Source: Calothrix sp. PCC 7103
GTDB lineage: Bacteria; Cyanobacteriota; Cyanobacteriia; Cyanobacteriales; Nostocaceae
Direction: 5' to 3'
Assembly: GCF_000331305.1 (NCBI RefSeq)
Contig: NZ_KB217478.1
Location: 1,270,564 to 1,334,563, forward strand
DNA: 64,000 nucleotides
The notes under the pieces are model-generated. The model ran no database searches. It was not told where the DNA came from and was given only the letters and a program-made list of their open reading frames with translations. Positions 17,001 to 25,900 of this stretch are shown here, piece after piece (the first letter of the stretch is position 1; each line of letters begins with the position of its first letter). A program made the translations under genes and the position numbers.

Positions 17001-18081
17001 AAGCTGCTAATACACCCCACAACTTACTACCTGCAAATACCGGAACTGTAGCATATGCTTTAATTTCAAATTGTTCGAGAATATCAACGTGGCAAGGTGC
17101 GAAACCCATCTTATAGATGTCGTTCGCTATCAAGTTCTCATGACGCTTGTAACGTCCACCTTGATTTTCTTGGAGGTGGGTATCTTCCCAGACAGTTTTA
17201 ATATCATTACCAACTAAACGCATCCAGCCACCAGCAACTGATTCAGCAATAAATTCACCACTCCAGTCAGGGTTAAAGCGATAAATAGCAACTCTATCAC
17301 ATTGCAACATCTGGCGAATTTCTTGTGTAGTAGTTTGAAAAATTCGGTCAAGACTTGATGCACGTTGAATTTTGTCAATAACTTTAACAGAAGATTGATA
17401 CTGTTCTTCTTGACGCTGAAGTTGTTTTTGATACTCAAAGCCAACTATTTTGCTCTTACACTCAGCACAAAGCTGTGAAAGTAAAGTAATTTCTGATTCT
17501 TGCCAAGTGCGTGAGTTTCCACAACTGTGAACTACTAATAAGCCCCAAACATTGCCTTCGAGGATAATAGGTAAACTCAAACTTGACTTTACTTGGTATT
17601 TCTCAAGTAACTGTGTTTGGTAAGCACTAAGTTCAATCAAATTATTTTGAACTTGAATAATTACAGGTTCTAAATATTCTGTGCTTGTTTCCAAACCAAA
17701 CAAAACAGCAGGTAGAGTTTCATTACGAGCAGGTGTCCACTTATTGCTTCTAGATTCAGCAATTACAACTCCAGCATCATCGTTAGTAAAGCGATAAACA
17801 AGAACACGGTCAGTTTCAAGTTTTTCCCGGATTTCTTGTGCAAGCGTTGAAGTAACAGTATTAATATCCCCTGCTTTATGTATTGATGACGATATGCGAG
17901 CGAACATCTGGCGCCATACTTTAAACTGTTGTTCAGGACTGTCAGTATTAGAATTATTTTTGGAATTAGCTAATTCCATAATATCTTGACTCGAAACTAC
18001 AGGCGCCATATTTTCTAAATTATTATTTTCAGTTTTTTCCTCAGTCGAATGATTTCCGTTCTCTTGATACACGTTACTCAT
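14050..18081 (-). CDS. pixJ: Soluble methyl-accepting protein with five GAF domains, cyanobacteriochrome-like (PixJ/PtxD-like)
   Basis: The 1343-aa protein has five GAF domains (about 55-215, 235-395, 415-605, 630-790, 815-990), a HAMP-like linker (1015-1065) and a chemoreceptor signalling domain whose tip includes [21 protein letters not shown]2 and GAF4 carry the Cys-His chromophore dyad (C330-H331 in [11 protein letters not shown]724-H725 in [10 protein letters not shown]). GAF3 and GAF5 have Cys-Tyr (C541, C928). GAF1 lacks the Cys. No DXCF second cysteine and no transmembrane helix are visible. In cyanobacteria these GAFs bind phycocyanobilin or phycoviolobilin and sense light for phototaxis. 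It lies 22 nt after the CheW gene. Confidence 0.85.
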   Translation of the reverse strand: MSNVYQENGNHSTEEKTENNNLENMAPVVSSQDIMELANSKNNSNTDSPEQQFKVWRQMFARISSSIHKAGDINTVTSTLAQEIREKLETDRVLVYRFTNDDAGVVIAESRSNKWTPARNETLPAVLFGLETSTEYLEPVIIQVQNNLIELSAYQTQLLEKYQVKSSLSLPIILEGNVWGLLVVHSCGNSRTWQESEITLLSQLCAECKSKIVGFEYQKQLQRQEEQYQSSVKVIDKIQRASSLDRIFQTTTQEIRQMLQCDRVAIYRFNPDWSGEFIAESVAGGWMRLVGNDIKTVWEDTHLQENQGGRYKRHENLIANDIYKMGFAPCHVDILEQFEIKAYATVPVFAGSKLWGVLAAYQNSNTREWQEWEVKLLNQFAANFGVAVIQVETLQQTQEQSKQLARTAERQQSLIALTRKIGEALTATVTDTSLFDSILQTTVADVRRLLEADRTVVYRFNPDWSGEFIAESIAKGWIPFKNKEEINEALLKENGHCDSIRNLADVYKNKDTYLQDSKGGRFQQKTTFVVNDVKEAGFPPCYMELLEQFEAKAYLTVPIFRENKLWAFLASYQHSAPRKWEAFEVTMMEQVAALLGAAMQQAETFEKLQRQSQKAQKSAELDSSTTAIIDKIRQSIDVDSIFSTTTKELRSLLNADRVVVFQFRPDWSGEFVAESVSGNWVRLVGPNGKQVWADTYLQETQGGRYRNREYFVANDIYAMGHADCHIQILEQYQARAYVIVPIFQGDTLWGLLAAYQNSGTREWEEIEVNLLVRVSDQLGVALQQVEYLHQLQQKNQEIEKAAKRDRDAANVIDKIRQSMDMQSIFNTATKEVRSLLKTDRVTVYRLNPDWSGLFVAESVGDGWVSLLEKQNKIPRLQESISSCYGIRAAFATSEASVDTYLRATEGGELRNRRAYIRPDIHNAGFPSCYTEVLDEYQVKSYAIVPIFQGSKLWGMLAAFENSGVREWQESEVSLLSRIGDQLGIALQQTEYLEQLQAQSTRVAQAVEREKEAKEYLQKGAMQLLSAVRPALNGDLTVRAPISEDELGTIADAYNNTLQALRQIVVQVQAAAQQVASTSSQSSASLSGLTNLAQQQSKELNEALGEIQQMVDSTQAVVGNAELVQLAVQQANQTVESGDEAMNLTVEAIQGIRETVSQTSKKIKRLSESSQKISKVVNLISNFATQTNVLALNAAIEATRAGEYGKGFAVVADEVRSLSRQSAAATIEIEKLVQEIQEETGEVAVAMETGIQQVVEGTNLVNQTRLSLNAIVVATAEISQLLQQITDATQGQMLQSVSVTASMKDVAKIANKTSAEASNITTVFNQLSDMAQDLLSSASKFKVH

Positions 18082-18103
18082 AGTATAAGCACCTTAAAAA
18101 TTG

Positions 18104-18592
18104 TTAATTATGGATATTCCACATTGAAGAATCAATGATAGCTTTCGCGTCTATACTGATAATAATTTGCTCATTAGCATCAATAAAATACCCTTCTAAA
18201 TAAGAAGCAATATCACGTGAAAACAAATCTAAGTTTGCAGGTTTTAATGAATCCATGTCAAGCGACTCTATGTCGATTAATTGACGTACCAGCAAACCTA
18301 AATACTTACCATCTTTTCTAATTACGACTGCCATCATTTTAGTGGCAAGATTATGACTTCTAGATAATGCTTCGTAACCTAACATATTCTCTATATCTAT
18401 AAGCCATAACATTTCACCGCGCCAGTTGTAAATTCCAGCAACACAGCTAGGCATTTGTGGTACACCACATATTTCTAAAGGCGATACTTGTAATACCTCT
18501 GTAATATTAGATAAAGAAATTACCGCAGTATCTTTATCACCCAAGTGAAAAGTTAAAAATTTTTCTTCTTGTTGTTGCGTTTCTAACACCAC
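18104..18592 (-). CDS. pixI: CheW-like coupling protein (PixI-like)
   Basis: This 162-aa protein is a single CheW domain: FLTFHLGDKDTAVISLSNI at the start, GVPQMPSCVAGIYNWRGEML in the middle and a late LEGYFID segment. It would couple the GAF transducer to the CheA. Its place between the PixH-like receiver and the PixJ-like transducer matches the Synechocystis pixGHIJ order. A 13-bp inverted repeat in the upstream spacer (18632-18691) may adjust its expression relative to the receiver. Confidence 0.85.
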   Translation of the reverse strand: MVLETQQQEEKFLTFHLGDKDTAVISLSNITEVLQVSPLEICGVPQMPSCVAGIYNWRGEMLWLIDIENMLGYEALSRSHNLATKMMAVVIRKDGKYLGLLVRQLIDIESLDMDSLKPANLDLFSRDIASYLEGYFIDANEQIIISIDAKAIIDSSMWNIHN

Positions 18593-18631
18593 TAATCCTT
18601 CGATATATTATTTAGTTTACTAAAAACAAAT

Positions 18632-18691
18632 AAACCTGGTTTATAGACATAATTTTAATTTATATTACAGGATATAAAATAAACCAGGTTT
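18632..18691 (-). repeat. Inverted repeat in the spacer between the PixH- and PixI-like genes
   Basis: AAACCTGGTTTAT (18632-18644) is the exact complement of ATAAACCAGGTTT (18679-18691), a large hairpin around 34 nt of AT-rich loop. Each arm also belongs to the dispersed AAACC(A/C/G)GGTTT family. Confidence 0.6.
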
Positions 18692-18695
18692 CTAG

Positions 18696-19070
18696 CTAAT
18701 TAGCTTTAATAAGTTGCTTAATAGCTCCTTCTAGTTCTTGTTTGTCAATAGGCTTAGAAATATAAGCATCGGCGCCTAGCATTGTACCCCACATTTTATC
18801 AACATCGGTATTTTTTGTTGAACAGAAAATAACAGGAATTGCGCTAGTCGTTGGATTATTTTTTAGCTCTCTACAAATTTCGTAACCACTTTTACCAGGT
18901 AGTATAACGTCAAGAAAAATTAAATCAGGTTTGCTACTACTCAATTTTTCTTGCGCTTCTTCGCTACTCTTAGCACTAATTACAGAAAAACCTGCCTGTT
19001 GCAAGTAACGGCTAATAATTTCCATATCAGTTAAGCCGTCTTCAACAACCAAAATAGTACTCATTGACAA
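18696..19070 (-). CDS. pixH: CheY-like single-domain response regulator (PixH-like)
   Basis: The 124-aa protein is a bare receiver: acidic pair ED near residue 11, phospho-acceptor Asp in LIFLDVILPGKSGYEI (about residue 54), and the KP pair in ISKPIDKQEL. It should be phosphorylated by the PixL-like kinase and act on pilus motors. It is second in the operon, about 315 bp after the PixG-like gene, so it may also have its own promoter. Confidence 0.85.
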   Translation of the reverse strand: MSMSTILVVEDGLTDMEIISRYLQQAGFSVISAKSSEEAQEKLSSSKPDLIFLDVILPGKSGYEICRELKNNPTTSAIPVIFCSTKNTDVDKMWGTMLGADAYISKPIDKQELEGAIKQLIKAN

Positions 19071-19384
19071 TCACCTGTTGTTTTCAAAAAGAAACAAAAA
19101 CTTTATTACTCTACTCATTGCTAGCTTTGTGTAAAATAAACACAGCTATTTATCAAAAATGAATTTATACAAGCGTGCAACAGCATTCAAATCAAGATAA
19201 GTATAAAAATTATCTTGAAGTACTAATTTGTACTTGGCACTTACAAATTGGTGCCCCATAAAAAGTCAACTTAGCAGTTACCTTTAATTGTGATGCATTG
19301 CTTCATAAATTGGCTCAGTAAAACCACGTATAAGAAGCCGATAAAAAGCGCAAAATCATATATATTAAAGTAAAGAAATGTAGC
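19071..19384. other. 314-bp spacer inside the phototaxis operon
   Basis: No gene. It is AT-rich with a short dyad around 19136-19160 and no recognisable binding site. It may hold an internal promoter for the pixH-like gene, since its length is unusual for an operon spacer. Confidence 0.4.
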
Positions 19385-20581
19385 TTACTTTTGTGTTGAC
19401 GCAGCTTGTAAGGCGCCGTTGGTAGAAGCCGCAGCGTGTACATACTTACGTACAACAGCCATAACTTTATCTGCTGCCACTGGTTTGCTAATAAAGTCGG
19501 TTGAACCAACGACCTTTGCCCTTACTCTGTCTAAAAGACCATCGCTACCAGTTAGAATGATTATAGGTGTGTGGGCAAAAACCGAGACTCTACGTAATTG
19601 CGCGCAAATTTCATAACCGCTAGCCACAGGCATAACTAAATCTAAGAAGATTAAGTCAGGTTTATGTTCAATTAAAATTGGTAAAGCTTGTAAAGGGTCT
19701 TGAATTTTAACAAATCTAAACCCGTTGGGCACAAGAATCTGTCCCAGCATTTGACATACTTGAGGACTGTCGTCAACACAAGCAATCAATGGGCTAGAAA
19801 ATGATGCTTTTGCTGCTGTTGAGTTTGGTTTTGCGTCACTAATTTTCACTGGTAAGTCAGGTACTTCTATAAGCTCGACAATTCCCTTGAGTATGTAAGG
19901 AAGTAACGAGCGAGTCACAGGCATTAAAGTTTGTTTCATTTTGAACGATAAATCCCGGAGGGTATATTTACCGTTCATAAACGTTACAAAATTTTTGTAA
20001 ACCCCTGGGCTAACAGAAGATTCAAGTTGCTCCGGTCTTCGTAAAATAGGAGCATGGTCTGGGTAAAAATTAGCTAGACCAGCATCCGACCAAGTTTTCC
20101 ACGAGTCTTGCATGAACTTTAACGACATGTCTGCACTCGTGAAACTCATTGGTGTTTCCAAGATGACATCCTGGTTACGATCGCTGCTAATAGGTGTGAA
20201 GTTAGCTTGTTGTGCTAGGTCAAACAACAATTCCGCAATTGTACTTTCGACTATGGAGTTGATTTGTTCGCGTTTGATTTTTTGCTTTTCGTGCAAAATT
20301 TCTAAAAGGCGATAATCCCAATAATCTATTTGAGTATCTTCCGCACGTAATTGTATTTTATCGATTTCCACCTCCGGACAATACTGTGCCATGTGGCGGC
20401 GCCAGCGTCGAAACGGATGTATTCCTCCTGTAGCCCAGACAATTCTGCCTAGACGATAGTAGAAAGTCCATCGATGTCCCTTAGCAGTTTTGATGTCTAA
20501 CTTGCCGCTATACTGCAATAAAGTACAAGTTTTAAATTCATCAAGTAAGTTACTCGACACCATCATTTCTGGATGGATCAT
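19385..20581 (-). CDS. pixG: PatA/PixG-type response regulator with N-terminal PATAN (DUF4388) region
   Basis: The 398-aa protein has an N-terminal DUF4388-like part (LLDEFKTCTLLQYSGKLDIK, then a GRIVWATGG segment) and a C-terminal receiver from about residue 265 with the phospho-acceptor Asp in LIFLDLVMPVASGYEI and a KPVA switch segment. PATAN plus receiver is the layout of PatA (heterocyst pattern) and PixG (phototaxis). Being first in a pixGHIJL-ordered operon points to PixG. A late ALQAAST tail follows the receiver. Confidence 0.83.
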   Translation of the reverse strand: MIHPEMMVSSNLLDEFKTCTLLQYSGKLDIKTAKGHRWTFYYRLGRIVWATGGIHPFRRWRRHMAQYCPEVEIDKIQLRAEDTQIDYWDYRLLEILHEKQKIKREQINSIVESTIAELLFDLAQQANFTPISSDRNQDVILETPMSFTSADMSLKFMQDSWKTWSDAGLANFYPDHAPILRRPEQLESSVSPGVYKNFVTFMNGKYTLRDLSFKMKQTLMPVTRSLLPYILKGIVELIEVPDLPVKISDAKPNSTAAKASFSSPLIACVDDSPQVCQMLGQILVPNGFRFVKIQDPLQALPILIEHKPDLIFLDLVMPVASGYEICAQLRRVSVFAHTPIIILTGSDGLLDRVRAKVVGSTDFISKPVAADKVMAVVRKYVHAAASTNGALQAASTQK

Positions 20582-21172
20582 CTTTTATTTCCTTCCAATT
20601 CAATCAGTCAAACCTTCCAATCTTAATGTGAAGCTATCTTAAGACAGCTACGTTAAAAAAATTAGATACACCTATTACTTATACCCTATGGTAACGTTTT
20701 ATTACGGCAATCAAATCAGTGTAAATCCTGATTTTCATTTTAAAGATATCTTGTAGAAATCCGGTTTCTGTAAGCTAACTAGCTGCTTTACTTTGTAAGA
20801 ACCCAACTAAGTTATGCAAAAAAGATTTCCTTACCGCCGTTTTAGGGGAAGAATCTAAGGCTGGTTCTAATAACTTAGCTTGTTCATGATAGAGAAAAAT
20901 TATTATTATTGTTATTAGTATTATTTTACCGCGAACTAATCCTTGTAGTCAAAGGTGTTGGTTGTGTTTTAAGAATTCTTTTTTGTCCTTTTACGCAAAA
21001 GTATTTTAGTAAATTTACGTATGTAGTTAAATGTTAAATTAATTTACAAATTGTCATTTTATCGTATTGTCATTCTGAGCGTAGCATAAACGGAGTTTTC
21101 CCGTAGGGTAGAATCTAAATTTCTGGCATATACTTTAGATGCTTCACTGCGGGATTCATGACATTGTTAGGT
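20582..21172. other. 590-bp intergenic region upstream of the phototaxis operon
   Basis: No gene. It must carry the operon promoter on the minus strand. It also holds an AAATCCGGTTTCT repeat fragment near 20757, a TTATTATTATT tract near 20894, and near 21065-21115 a CATTCTGAGCG...AGAATCT repeat related to one at 54290-54325. Confidence 0.4.
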
Positions 21173-22096
21173 TTATTTTTGGTTTTTAAAGTTATCGATT
21201 GCGGCTCTGAGATTGCCTTGATGTTGTAATAATAATTGTTCTCCTGCTTGTTTGTCTAAGTTAGTTGAGTGCATTAATAGTGCAAGTTTTACCCATTTGC
21301 CGCTATTTTCAAGGAGTGAGTTTGCAGCATCGCGACCTAAACCTGTAAGGTCTTGAAGTATGCGTAATGCACGGTCACGCAGTTTGTTATTTGTAACTGC
21401 GACATCTACCATGCGGTTGCCGTAAACTTTACCTAGGCGTACCATTGTGCCTGTCGATAGGATATTTAAGGCTAGTTTTGTGACTGTGCCTGCTTTTAAA
21501 CGAGTTGACCCTGCTAGTATTTCGGGACCAGTTAATAAGCGAATATCGATGTCAACGTCTGCTTTTACTTGCTCTGCTGGTACACAAGCTATAAATATTG
21601 TTGTAGCACCGCGCGTTTTTGCTGCTTCCAATGCACCGTGAACATACGGTGTTGTGCCACCAGCAGTAATACCAACTACTGCATCGTTTTTACCTACATT
21701 ACGTTCGACCATTGCAGCTTCTCCATCTTCTGCACGGTCTTCTAAATCTTCTGAACTACGAACTAAGGCGCCTGAACCACCTGCTATTATGCCTTGTACG
21801 AGTTCAGGAGGTGTGCAAAAAGTTGGTGGACATTCTGCTGCGTCTAATACTCCTAACCTTCCTGAAGTTCCTGCACCAATGTAAAATAGGCGCCCACCTA
21901 AACTTAAACCTGCTGCAATACGGTCAATTGCTTCTGCTAGTTCGTGTTTGGCTGCTGCGACTGCGTCAATTGCGCGTTGGTCTTCTGCATTAAATAACTT
22001 TACCAACTCAAGCGAACTTAGCTGGTCTAAGTTTAAACTGCTGGGGTTAACTTGCTCCGTCAAAAGATGCCCACGTTCTTGTAAAAAATTTGTCAT
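21173..22096 (-). CDS. murQ: N-acetylmuramic acid 6-phosphate etherase
   Basis: MurQ splits the lactyl ether of N-acetylmuramic acid 6-phosphate to give GlcNAc 6-phosphate in cell-wall recycling. The SIS-domain signature is clear: RLFYIGAGTSGRLGVLDAAE near the N-terminus and GGTTPYVHGALEAA later. I start at ATG 22096 (MTNFLQERGHLLTEQ), giving 307 aa, the usual family length; an in-frame ATG 48 nt upstream would add 16 atypical residues. It is monocistronic, 63 bp after the DUF3110 gene in the same orientation. A dedicated MurNAc transporter is not visible here. Confidence 0.92.
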   Translation of the reverse strand: MTNFLQERGHLLTEQVNPSSLNLDQLSSLELVKLFNAEDQRAIDAVAAAKHELAEAIDRIAAGLSLGGRLFYIGAGTSGRLGVLDAAECPPTFCTPPELVQGIIAGGSGALVRSSEDLEDRAEDGEAAMVERNVGKNDAVVGITAGGTTPYVHGALEAAKTRGATTIFIACVPAEQVKADVDIDIRLLTGPEILAGSTRLKAGTVTKLALNILSTGTMVRLGKVYGNRMVDVAVTNNKLRDRALRILQDLTGLGRDAANSLLENSGKWVKLALLMHSTNLDKQAGEQLLLQHQGNLRAAIDNFKNQK

Positions 22097-22159
22097 ACAT
22101 TTATTGCTAGTAGTTTGGTATGGGTAGGGAAGTGAGAAATACACACTTCCCTTTTACAT

Positions 22160-22567
22160 TCAAATCAATCCTTCCAGTCGGCGCCGAATGCTATCTAGTT
22201 CGCTATCGGCAATATCACTTGCATTCGATTGTTGTTGATTGGAAGCATCAGTATTTTTACTTGAGTTATCTGCATTGGGGTCCCAGTCGGTTTCTTCCAC
22301 ATTTAGCTCAGGAGGAATTGCTAAAGCGCCATTTGAAGGCACAATTTCATAATCGTAATCCATCTCAGAGCAAAAACCTTCTACTTCTTGAGAATCAATA
22401 GGCTCAACGGTGGGTACAGGAAAATCCTGAGCCTCAAGCAGCATCGCAAAACGTTCGGCATCGTCGCTTGACTCGAACATTAGCACCTTGTTACGGTCGC
22501 CAACTCGAATCGTGTGGATACCCTCGTCATCAGTCCGAGCATTAAAAAGTAACACGAAGACACGCAT
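22160..22567 (-). CDS. DUF3110 domain protein
   Basis: The 135-aa protein opens MRVFVLLFNARTDDEGIHTI and continues with a segment ending VLMFESSDDAERFAMLLEAQ, the DUF3110 pattern found throughout cyanobacteria and plant chloroplasts. The C-terminal 50 residues are low-complexity (Asn, Ser, Asp) and end in a short helix. Function is unknown. Many cyanobacteria have it near housekeeping genes; here murQ follows it on the same strand. Confidence 0.75.
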   Translation of the reverse strand: MRVFVLLFNARTDDEGIHTIRVGDRNKVLMFESSDDAERFAMLLEAQDFPVPTVEPIDSQEVEGFCSEMDYDYEIVPSNGALAIPPELNVEETDWDPNADNSSKNTDASNQQQSNASDIADSELDSIRRRLEGLI

Positions 22568-22999
22568 TTTCTGTAGTCACCAGTCCTTTCTAAATTCACC
22601 TCATCAATATTAAAGTTTAAAGAGCCTAAACGCTTATAGCTCTGTGAAACAATTACCACTTTTTTTGTATTTTTCCCGACGATAATATTTTATAGCGCAT
22701 ACTAAAGAAACCAGGTTTCTTCGACAAACGCGGTTTCTGGGTACTGAAGGTTCACTCAATTACAGCACAATCTTACACTACCAACCGAAAACTCGACTTT
22801 ATGCTAACCTGTAGGTCGTAATAAATCTTTATTTAATTTTACAGACAAGTAATGTACGTTCTCCCACAATGTCAAATAGGTTTGTATTCTGGTAGGTGGC
22901 ATTATTCTCTCATAACATGGGTCTAGCAGGCTCTTGAGCATGTTTTTTTGATGCAGTTTGTGTTCCGGCAGTAAAAATGCGATTAAATAGTAAACTCAT
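22568..22999. other. 432-bp divergent intergenic region
   Basis: No gene. A perfect palindrome AGAAACCAGGTTTCT lies at 22706-22720 and a partial one (CGGTTTCTGG) 11 nt on; these belong to a dispersed repeat family. It must hold promoters for the DUF3110 gene and the TamB-like gene. Confidence 0.5.
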
Positions 23000-25900
23000 A
23001 TGACTAATCCCAATCGCGATAGTAAATCTAAGCCTGTAAAAGCTCAACGGTTCTGGTTCATTTTGTTGACCCGCAGTGGTATCGCTGCTGGTATTTCGCT
23101 GCTTGGACTTGCGGGGTTTGGATCGTGGCGGTTGTGGAAATTTGTTAAGGAAGATTTAACGCCTATAGCTTCACAAAGCGTTACTACCGCGCTCAACCGT
23201 CCCGTTAAGTTAGGCGCCGTTCAAGGTTTTTCGTTTGGCACAGTTAAATTTGGCACCTCGTCTATTCCTGCTACACCCAATGACCCGGACAATGGAACTG
23301 TTGAATCTGTCGATGTTACTTTTGACCTGCTGCAACTGCTTTTAACGCGGCGCCTTAAACTCGATGTAACCCTTGTTAATCCTATTCTTTATATTGAACA
23401 AGACGACCAAGGACGTTGGATAACTACAAAAATTCAGCCTCCTGGTAAAAACGCACCCTTTAAAACTGACCTTGATAAAATACGCTTTCGTAACGGTAAT
23501 TTAATACTGGCACCATCACATACAAAAAAGCAACTCTCATTAGCTAACCTTAACGGAGTTGCCGACTTATTAGAAAATAACCAACTCGTTAAGTATGAGG
23601 TAGGTGGTAAAGCTGTTAATGGGGGTAGTGTGTTTGTTCGTGGCGAAACACGTCCTCGAACTATACAACATAAATTAAACCTACAGGTCGAAGATTTACT
23701 GGCAGAAGATGTAACAACTTTGGTTAAGCTGCCAATAGATTTACAGTTAGGGAAAGTAAAAAAAGCTGACTTAGATATCGAAGCACAACCGCAACAGCCA
23801 ACTTTATTGCATGGCAATGCGACTGTAGAGGGAGTTAAAGCTGCTGTCGCACGCTTGCCACGACCTTTTGTAAATGCCCGTGGGTCACTTAGTTTCGATA
23901 AAACAGAAGTCAAGTTAGAAAATGTCATTGCGTCTTACGGTAAAGTTCCGCTATTGGCAAATGGAACTATTGACAGAAAAACTGGTTATAATTTAGCCGC
24001 GCGTGTAAACGAAGTCAGTGCTGCCAATGTTCAAGAAACTCTAAAATTAAAATTACCTGTTCCTGTTGTTGCTTCGTTGAATGCAGATTTACTGGTGTCG
24101 GGAGAAATTGATAGTCCAATACTTTCTGGTAAAGGCAATACAACCAAAACCGCCAAAATAGATAAAGTTGACTTCGATAACGTGGGCGCCAAGTTTGAAT
24201 TTTTACCGCGTTTACAACAAATTAATTTTACAGATATTCAAGGTAAAGCTACTCTCGGTGGTGTTTTGACGGGTACAGGTGTAGTAACAATTGGACAAAA
24301 CCCCCAAGTCAATTTTAACGTTACTGCTAAAAATGTACCCGGAGATGCAATTGCTCAGATATATAATATTAATCCTGACTTTCAAATTGGTGCTGTTGCC
24401 GCTACTGCACAACTAAGCGGGGCGCCTGGAAATGTTCAAACAGTAGTACAATGGCAGTCTCCTAACAGTACATATCCAGGTACTGGAGAAACTACCGTTT
24501 ATTCCGACCGCTCCTTTACATTTCGTAATGTTTATTTAAATGTCGCAAGTGGTAAAGTTAAAGCTGCGGGAAGGTGGGCAAATCAACAGTGGCAAGTTAC
24601 CGCTGATACTTCGGGTATACCTATTGAACGGTTTGTAAATAAGGAACAATTAGAAAACGTTAATATAGAAGGTGTAAAATTTAACGGTAGGTTATTAGCT
24701 TCAGGTTCAACGGCACCGTTTAAAATTGCCAATGTCCAATCAGAAAATGCTGGTATTGAACTCGGTGGTGGAAGAATTGCGATTAAAAATGTTAAGTTTG
24801 ATGACCAAAACTTTGCCGCTCAGTTTGTCGCCAACAACGTTAGATTATCGCGCGTTCTCAAACAATCGGCACCTGTTTTACAAAATCCTTTAGCTGGTAC
24901 GTTTCAAATCGCTGGTAATCGCGATAATATTACCCTGAAAACAATTCAAGGTACAGGCAATGCGGTTTTGAACGTTGGAGGAGGTACGGTAGGTGTTAAT
25001 AATATTCAACTAGCTGATGGTGCCTATCAAGCTCAACTGCAAATCAATAACTCTAATGTTCAAGAGTTAGCACAAGTACCAAATATAGTCCAGGGTCGAG
25101 TTACAGGTAACTTTCAAGTTGCAGGAAGCGTTGACTCGTTCCAACTACCTGCTATACAAGCGAAAGGTACCGGACGTTTAAATGTAGACGGTGGTTCTTT
25201 CAATGCAACTAATATTATACTTGATAAAGGGCGTTATCAAGCAAAAGTTGAAACTAATAATGTTCGTTTGCAGCGTTATGCAAAAGTACCAACTTTAGTT
25301 GAGTCTGGTTTAAATGGTTTATTTGACGTTACAGGTACGGTTGACTCTTTTAAACTAGAGGACATTCAACTTAGTGGTATAGGAAAAGTTAAATACGCTG
25401 GTGGTAACGTAACTGCGTCGAATATTCGACTAGATAAAGGTCGCTATCAAGCTGCTGTCAATGCATCTGGTGTACAACTAAAGCGTATTAACCCACAGCT
25501 AGAGGGACTACTTGTTGGTAATTTACAAGTTGCGGGTGCAGTTAATGATATTAGTCTTGCGAATATAGCAGCAGTTGGTAAAGTTGGACTTTCTCAAGGG
25601 TTAGCAGGTATTCAACAACCTTTGGCAGCAGATATTGGTTGGAATGGTACAAAGTTAACTGTTCAACGTGCGACTTCACGAGATGTGACGGCAACTGGGT
25701 ATGTTATGGTTAATGCCAAAAATCCCAATACCCCAGAAATTACTGATTTAAATTTGGATGTAATCGCTAAAAATTATAACCTTTTAAACTTACCAACGAA
25801 GTTACCAAATGCAATCGCCTTAGCTGGTTTAGCTGATTTTAATGGTAAAATTACCGGGCGTCTGCCTGCACCAAATCTCAACGGGCAAGTAGCATTACGT

